From the NCBI GenBank assembly GCA_031257815.1, contig JAIRNX010000024.1:1-9883 (forward strand): a stretch of 9,883 nucleotides of DNA, written 5' to 3'. How positions within the stretch are numbered: the stretch's first letter is position 1; each line of letters starts with the position of its first letter. Positions 5,875 to 9,883 of the stretch are shown here, in pieces. The position numbers were made by a program, and so were the translations under genes. The DNA is from Lactobacillales bacterium (GTDB lineage Bacteria > Bacillota > Bacilli > Lactobacillales > Streptococcaceae). A model generated the notes under the pieces. It was given only the letters and a program-made list of their open reading frames with translations. It was not told the origin of the DNA and ran no database searches.

Positions 5875-6505
5875 CATTTTTTATTATTATCTTCAAAAGA
5901 TTAAAAGCTTAAGTAAGCATGATATTTTTACGGTATTTATTATCTTATTCATGCCTTTTTTAAATTATTTGAGGACGCAAATTCTCAATAATAATCAGCT
6001 TTCATTAATTAATGAACTGATTGTTTATTTGGCGCCGATATTATTACTACCATTTCTTTCTAGATTTAATAAAGATTTATTATTGTCTCCACAGCTTAAT
6101 TTTCTCTCTTTTAATAAGCGTTCACTGATCATTTTCTATATGGAAATAGTAATGTGTGTTAGTTTTTTATTTTGTTCATTGTTCGTAAGCATTGAGTCCA
6201 AATTGATATTTTCAACTTATATTTTTGGGGAGTGGCAATTTTCAATTTATTTATTAATCGCACTTTATTATTTTATTCATCACTTGTGTGTGATGACAAA
6301 TATTGAGCAAAATGAAATTTTCTCATGGGTAACAAGATTTCTTTCTTTTCTGTTTTTATTGGAAATTTGTTATTTGAGTTTTAGATTTCAACTAACTGTT
6401 GCTTTTGTAAATTTGGTGTTGAGTTTGTTAATCATCCTATTTTTTATTATTAATCTTCTTTATTTGAATCCAAGTAAACAAACCTCCTCAAAAACCAATG
6501 TATGA
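5867..6505 (+). CDS. ABC-2-like permease / multi-pass membrane protein
   Basis: 212 residues, strongly hydrophobic, with about six membrane segments (roughly 18-36, 46-64, 88-108, 123-140, 153-170, 176-199) and a polar tail (NPSKQTSSKTNV). The start overlaps the ATPase gene by 8 bases, so the two are translated together and should form one transporter. Residues 67-86 (RFNKDLLLSPQLNFLSFNKR) form a polar loop before the third segment, like the ATPase-contacting loop of ABC-2 permeases and similar in position to the loop in the 242-residue protein at 1314. No specific family is recognised. It is the last gene of the operon. Confidence 0.65.
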   Translation: MNSIFYYYLQKIKSLSKHDIFTVFIILFMPFLNYLRTQILNNNQLSLINELIVYLAPILLLPFLSRFNKDLLLSPQLNFLSFNKRSLIIFYMEIVMCVSFLFCSLFVSIESKLIFSTYIFGEWQFSIYLLIALYYFIHHLCVMTNIEQNEIFSWVTRFLSFLFLLEICYLSFRFQLTVAFVNLVLSLLIILFFIINLLYLNPSKQTSSKTNV

Positions 6506-6531
6506 GAATTTGCGAATTATTTTAACAACTT

Positions 6532-6570
6532 ACAATAGTATCACTAGTATCATTGTTCTTATATTTTTTT
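6532..6570 (+). terminator. Weak candidate terminator at the end of the RiPP operon
   Basis: ACAAT (6532-6536) pairs with ATTGT (6552-6556), and inside it a second short stem forms with one mismatch and two G-T wobbles. Seven T follow at 6564-6570, but seven bases away from the stem. It is in the right place to end the operon, yet the stem is AT-rich and weak. Confidence 0.35.
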
Positions 6571-6810
6571 GTCTCAGTAAAAAATTGAAATAAATTTTCG
6601 TTATATCTTAATTTTCGAGGAAATCTATTGAACAAAAAAGTGGTCAAGAACATTTTATCTTAATCTAAAGTCAAACAACAACTCTCTGTAAAAATTTCTC
6701 AAAAAATCTCTCTTATCTTTGACAACACTTAAAATACTGATTAACTAAAATTTTGATGCATGAAAGTTTCAATTTGCCATTGAAATTTAAATTTATTAAA
6801 GTTAATAAAA

Positions 6811-6834
6811 GTGTTATCCATAACACCTTATAAT
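6811..6834 (+). promoter_or_regulatory. Perfect palindrome next to a TATAAT box (possible operator-promoter)
   Basis: GTGTTAT-CC-ATAACAC (6811-6826) is a perfect 7-bp inverted repeat with a 2-base centre, the form of a dimeric repressor site and not of an RNA hairpin. TATAAT (6829-6834) follows directly. No good -35 box is seen at the right distance. The next thing downstream is MITE copy 2 at 6883, so any transcript would now run into the MITE and its terminator before reaching sufC. It may be the old promoter of whatever once lay downstream. Confidence 0.4.
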
Positions 6835-6939
6835 GAATGTATTTTTGGATAAACATCATAATTAACAATGCGTCATTACTAAGAACCTGTTAGCGATCTC
6901 TAGCGAAGTGAATTGCGTTTATCAAATTGTAATCAAGCA

Positions 6940-6987
6940 AGCTCAAAACAATTTGTAAACCTGCCAGGTTTTTTTGAGCTATTTTTT
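6940..6987 (+). terminator. Rho-independent terminator inside MITE copy 2
   Basis: AGCTCAAAA (6940-6948) pairs with TTTTGAGCT (6972-6980), followed by A and six T (6982-6987). It is the counterpart of the terminator in copy 1, kept despite sequence changes in its loop. It would insulate the suf operon from transcription coming out of the RiPP operon. Confidence 0.6.
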
Positions 6988-6999
6988 CACAATTTGAGG

Positions 7000-7018
7000 C
7001 TGAAAGCACGGCTTTCAG
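7000..7018 (+). repeat. Short perfect hairpin in MITE copy 2
   Basis: CTGAAAGC-ACG-GCTTTCAG, identical to the hairpin at 807-825 in copy 1. It has no T-run after it, so it is not a terminator. Confidence 0.7.
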
Positions 7019-7352
7019 GTGTCGGATAAAGGAAAACGACCTTAGGAAGTTTTCTGTCAAAAAACGTAAGTTTAGTGGTTCTAAATCGAGGTTCCCGTTC
7101 CTTGCGATTTGTAATCAAGTAAAACTTGAACAAATCTTAAGGAAGAGGGCAGGTTTTTTAACGAAAAAGTGTGAAAAAAGAGCCAAAATTATTCATCGCT
7201 CCGAGGCAAGTTAACAGGTTCTAAGAGCTACCGTTTTTTTCGATCTACAATTCATTAACAAATTTTTTATCCGACCTTTTAATTTTATTTTTCGGTATAG
7301 TTAAAGATTTTATTTTATAAAATTTCCAGGTGGTAGCTATCAATTTGATTTA

Positions 7353-7361
7353 TGGTAAAAT
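7353..7361 (+). promoter_or_regulatory. Probable extended -10 promoter of the suf operon
   Basis: TGG-TAAAAT (7353-7361) is an extended -10 box (TGn plus a five-of-six match to TATAAT) 46 bases before the sufC start. No good -35 box stands 16-18 bases upstream, which fits an extended -10 promoter. It lies outside MITE copy 2, so the operon keeps its own promoter. No known iron-sulfur regulator site is recognised nearby. Confidence 0.45.
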
Positions 7362-7407
7362 GAGACTGTTCTAAGCGTTTCAATAATTATCAAGAGAGGA
7401 TACTTGA

Positions 7408-8166
7408 ATGTCAACATTGACTATTAAAAATCTTTATGCCAAGGTGGAAGGTAAAGAAATTCTTAGAGGCGTGAATTTAACCCTAAAAACAGGAGAAATC
7501 CATGCGATTATGGGGCCTAATGGCACGGGCAAGTCAACCCTTTCTGCTGCAATCATGGGTAATCCAAATATTGAAATCACTCAGGGTGAAATTCTTTTAG
7601 ATGGGGAAAATATTCTTGAATATTCAGTAGATAAGCGGGCTAAAGCGGGATTGTTTTTAGCTATGCAATATCCTTCAGTGATTCCTGGAGTAACTAATGC
7701 TGATTTTTTACGAGCAGCAATCAATGCAAGACGTTCTGAGGATGATAAAATTTCAGTTAGAGATTTCTTAAAGAAATTGGATGAAAAAATGGCATTATTA
7801 AATATGCCCGAAGAGATGGCTGAGCGTTACTTAAATGAAGGTTTTTCTGGTGGCGAGAAAAAGCGTAATGAAATTTTGCAGTTGCTAATGCTAGAGCCTA
7901 CATTTGCCATTTTAGACGAGATTGATTCTGGTTTAGATATTGATGCATTGCAGGTGGTTGCCAAAGGTGTTAATGCAATGCACGGGGATGCTTTTGGAGC
8001 GTTGTTAATTACGCATTATCAAAGGTTGCTTAACTACATTAAGCCAAATATTGTGCATATTATGATGGATGGGCAGATAGTTATGACAGGAGATTTTTCT
8101 TTGGCAAAACGTTTAGAGACTGAAGGTTATGCGCAGATCAGTAAAGAATTAGGAATTGAAGATTAG
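7408..8166 (+). CDS. sufC: SufC, Fe-S cluster assembly ATPase
   Basis: 252 residues, the normal SufC length. It is the soluble ABC-type ATPase of the SufBCD scaffold, which uses ATP binding to reshape SufB/SufD during assembly of iron-sulfur clusters in the cytoplasm. Walker A is GPNGTGKS (36-43), the Q-loop contains Q87 in AMQYPSVIPGV, the signature is FSGGEKKR (146-153), Walker B is FAILDE (166-171), followed by DSGLDIDAL, and the switch histidine is H203 in ITHYQRLL. FSGGEKKRNEILQ and the wording around the Q-loop are diagnostic of SufC as opposed to transport ATPases. AGAGAGGA (7393-7400) is a good ribosome binding site for ATG 7408. It is the first gene of the suf operon, with sufD 14 bases after its stop. 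Confidence 0.97.
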   Translation: MSTLTIKNLYAKVEGKEILRGVNLTLKTGEIHAIMGPNGTGKSTLSAAIMGNPNIEITQGEILLDGENILEYSVDKRAKAGLFLAMQYPSVIPGVTNADFLRAAINARRSEDDKISVRDFLKKLDEKMALLNMPEEMAERYLNEGFSGGEKKRNEILQLLMLEPTFAILDEIDSGLDIDALQVVAKGVNAMHGDAFGALLITHYQRLLNYIKPNIVHIMMDGQIVMTGDFSLAKRLETEGYAQISKELGIED

Positions 8167-8180
8167 CAGGAGGTTTGAGA

Positions 8181-9410
8181 ATGAAGAAAACCTGTATGCT
8201 GGAGAAGATTAAGCAAACCTTTTTGTTACGTAAGGAACCTTCATGGTTAATTGATTTGCGTTTACAAGCATTAGCAAGACTTTTAGAATCTGATTTTTTC
8301 CAAAAAGAAGGAATGGATTTTTTTGATAAAGTTAGTGATCCTCCTGTTTTAAAAGAGATGGACCCTTCACCAAGGCTTATGCAATTGGGATCGCGAAATC
8401 TTTATGAGCAGCTGCCGATGGAGTTGATCAATCAAGGTGTGATTTTTACCAATTTCCTTGACTCTATTAAAAGACATGAAAAATTGGTTAAAGATTATTG
8501 GCAAGCAAAGATTGAGTTATTTGAAAGCAATCAAAAGTTGGCTGAGTTGGTTGCCTTTGTAAATAGCGGTGCTTTTTTATATGTGCCTAAGAATGTAGAG
8601 ATCACACTTCCAATGGAATATTTTTGGGTCAAATCAGAAAATTCAGAAATCCCTATTTATGTTTCTATTTTGATTTTGGTAGAAGAAGGAGGGCGTGTAA
8701 ATTATGTTGAACGTCTTCAGTCAGTTGAAAAAAGTGGAAATCTACCAATTTTCTTGCATTTTTTTAGTGAAGTGATTGCCAAAAAGGGAGCAAAAGTAAA
8801 TTTTTGGGCAAACGAGACATTAAATCAGCAAGTAAAGGCATATATTTGGCGTTTTGGGAAATTACATCAAAATGCTCAAGTTAATTGGCAGATCAATGCT
8901 TTAAATAATGGAGATACTGATTTAAAGGTCAAAGTGGATTTAGTGGAAGAAGGAGCTTGTACGACTGTAAAAATTGCAGGGATTTCTTCGGGACAGCAAG
9001 AGCAGAAGATTAAGACACAGGTGAGGAATTGTGCCAGACATTCTGCAGGAAAGATTGTTCAGCATGGCGTTGTGCAAGATCAAGGAAAACTTTTATTTGA
9101 GGGTGTTGGCAAGATTCAAAAAGAAGCAAAAGGTGCGATCTCTAAGCAAGAAATTCGAGTGTTAATGCTCTCTGACAAAGCGCAAGCAAAGGTGAATCCG
9201 ATTCTTTTGATTGATGAAGATGAAGTGACTGCAGAACATGCAGCGTCTATTGCTCACACGGATGAAGAGGCTATGTATTATTTGATGAGTCGGGGAATTA
9301 AGAGAAAGCAAGCTGTGCATTTGCTGATTCGTGGATTTTTGGATTTGGGGAGGCCATCATTTTTTAAAAGTGAGTGGGCAGAAGTGCTGGAAGGAAAGTT
9401 AAATGTCTAG
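8181..9410 (+). CDS. sufD: SufD, Fe-S cluster assembly scaffold subunit
   Basis: 409 residues from ATG 8181, behind AGGAGG at 8168-8173; the in-frame TTG at 8175 is too close to that site. SufD is structurally like SufB and forms the SufBC2D scaffold with SufC. The N-terminus has the helical KEPSWLIDLRLQALARL stretch. The middle is the long beta-helix region, and the C-terminus has the SufB/SufD hallmark: P-I-L-LIDEDEVTAEHAASIAHTDEEAMYYLMSRGI followed by QAVHLLIRGF. SufD rather than SufB is chosen from the gene order C-D-S, the length and the more divergent N-terminal half. The gene overlaps the next start by 8 bases, which couples it to the cysteine desulfurase. Confidence 0.93.
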   Translation: MKKTCMLEKIKQTFLLRKEPSWLIDLRLQALARLLESDFFQKEGMDFFDKVSDPPVLKEMDPSPRLMQLGSRNLYEQLPMELINQGVIFTNFLDSIKRHEKLVKDYWQAKIELFESNQKLAELVAFVNSGAFLYVPKNVEITLPMEYFWVKSENSEIPIYVSILILVEEGGRVNYVERLQSVEKSGNLPIFLHFFSEVIAKKGAKVNFWANETLNQQVKAYIWRFGKLHQNAQVNWQINALNNGDTDLKVKVDLVEEGACTTVKIAGISSGQQEQKIKTQVRNCARHSAGKIVQHGVVQDQGKLLFEGVGKIQKEAKGAISKQEIRVLMLSDKAQAKVNPILLIDEDEVTAEHAASIAHTDEEAMYYLMSRGIKRKQAVHLLIRGFLDLGRPSFFKSEWAEVLEGKLNV

Positions 9411-9883
9411 ATTCGATCCTTACAAGATAAAGAAAGATTTTCCAATTCTTTGGCAAAAAGTTAATGATGAGCCGTTGATTTATCTTGATAATGCTGCAAC
9501 AACGCAAAAGCCTAATTCGGTGATGAAGGCGATAAAGCATTACTACAATTGGGATAATGCCAATGTTCATCGTGGGGTACATACGCTAGCTGAACGGGTA
9601 ACAACTGCTTTTGAGAAAGCGCGTGAAAATGTTCGTAAATTTTTAAATGCAAGTGATACAGCCGAGATTTTATTTACGCGTGGAACGACAACATCTCTTA
9701 ACTGGGTAGCCCAAAGTTTTGGTGAAGCTTTTTTGCATGAAGGCGAAGAAATTGTTATTTCAGTGATGGAGCACCATGCCAATATTATTCCTTGGCAGCA
9801 ATTGGCAAAACGCAAAGGTGCGGTTTTAAAATATATTGAGTTAAAAAATGGTGAACTAGATCTAGAGATGGCGCAAGATTTAA
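9403..9883 (+). CDS. sufS: SufS cysteine desulfurase, N-terminal part (runs off the window)
   Basis: The first 160 residues of a class V aminotransferase-fold, PLP-dependent cysteine desulfurase of the SufS type. It removes sulfur from cysteine as a persulfide and passes it, usually through SufU in Gram-positives, to the SufBCD scaffold. Visible landmarks are FDPYKIKKDFPIL near the N-terminus, YLDNAATTQKP (27-37), NVHRGVHTLAE (54-64), LFTRGTTTSLN (90-100) and MEHHANIIPWQ (122-132), where the first histidine of HHAN is expected to stack on PLP. The PLP lysine and the active-site cysteine lie beyond the window. ATG 9403 has AAGGAAAG just upstream and overlaps the sufD stop by 8 bases. sufU and sufB are expected next. 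Confidence 0.96.
   Translation, partial: MSRFDPYKIKKDFPILWQKVNDEPLIYLDNAATTQKPNSVMKAIKHYYNWDNANVHRGVHTLAERVTTAFEKARENVRKFLNASDTAEILFTRGTTTSLNWVAQSFGEAFLHEGEEIVISVMEHHANIIPWQQLAKRKGAVLKYIELKNGELDLEMAQDL

Larger units (their letters stand above)
6506..6882 (+). other. AT-rich non-coding stretch between the operon and MITE copy 2
   Basis: About 375 bases with no convincing gene: the start codons seen open only very short frames without good binding sites. It contains a weak candidate terminator (6532-6570) and a palindrome beside a TATAAT-like box (6811-6834), both listed separately. Nothing else could be assigned. It may be what is left of the locus from before the MITE arrived. Confidence 0.6.
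6883..7221. mobile_element. MITE-like element, copy 2 (right border of the island)
   Basis: 339 bp, the same orientation and structure as copy 1. Ends are GAACCTGTTAGC and GTTAACAGGTTC. It is flanked on both sides by TAA (6880-6882 and 7222-7224), an apparent 3-bp target duplication, which supports independent insertion by transposition at this site. The central block, including the CTGAAAGC hairpin and the next roughly 35 bases, is identical to copy 1. Differences cluster around bases 6911-6965 and in the outer parts of the second long stem. The copy lies between the RiPP operon and the suf promoter. Confidence 0.8.

Noticed and set aside
6719..6751. TTGACA (6719-6724) as a promoter with TAAAAT (6746-6751)
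   Set aside because: The spacer is 21 bases, too long, and no gene follows.
689..7221. A classical composite transposon bounded by the two MITEs
   Set aside because: The outermost flanking trinucleotides (TTA and TAA) do not match, and copy 2 alone has a matching TAA pair, so separate insertions explain the data as well.
7226..7338. AGCTACC (7226-7232) and GGTAGCT (7332-7338) as an inverted repeat
   Set aside because: Only 7 bases, about 100 bases apart, AT-rich surroundings; probably chance.
9364..9815. Minus-strand frames opposite sufD end and sufS
   Set aside because: Antisense to well conserved suf genes.
1..9883. CRISPR arrays, tRNA or rRNA genes
   Set aside because: No short regularly spaced repeats and no tRNA or rRNA-like sequence were seen; the only long repeats are the two MITE-like copies.

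Overview
The window looks like low-GC Gram-positive DNA, most likely from a lactic acid bacterium (Lactobacillales; the family is a guess). The reasons are the AT-rich sequence, the AGGAGG-type ribosome binding sites, an ECF vitamin transporter S component, and a suf operon beginning sufC-sufD-sufS. All recognised genes are on the + strand.

Left edge (1-668): the last codons of an IS630-type transposase, then a complete ECF S component whose leader sits right against the transposase end. Right edge (7226-9883): the start of the SUF iron-sulfur cluster operon, with sufC, sufD and a sufS cut off by the window end. These genes are ordinary chromosomal functions.

Between them (about 689-7221) is an inserted-looking island. 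It is bounded by two directly repeated, MITE-like elements of about 340 bp (689-1029 and 6883-7221). They are roughly 90% identical by eye, have GAACCT.../...AGGTTC termini, and are full of hairpins. The island genes look more AT-rich than the suf genes (judged by eye, not calculated).

The island carries what reads as a complete RiPP (ribosomally made, post-translationally modified peptide) pathway: a 47-residue precursor (1064-1207), an attenuator hairpin, a polytopic membrane protein, a radical SAM/SPASM enzyme with an N-terminal PqqD-like recognition domain, a short TldD-type metalloprotease, a divergent TldE-type partner, an ABC ATPase and an ABC-2-like permease. From the radical SAM gene to the permease the junctions are overlaps, so this is one operon.

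Proposed scheme (inference): the radical SAM enzyme installs crosslinks or other modifications on the anionic, alanine-rich, two-cysteine precursor. The TldD/TldE pair then removes or degrades the leader, and the ABC system exports the product and/or gives immunity. The layout recalls the subtilosin A (sboA-alb) locus, with a TldD/TldE pair in place of the M16-type proteases AlbE/AlbF. I do not recognise the precursor. The combination of a subtilosin-style radical SAM enzyme, a dedicated TldD/TldE pair and MITE borders is the candidate new system in this window.
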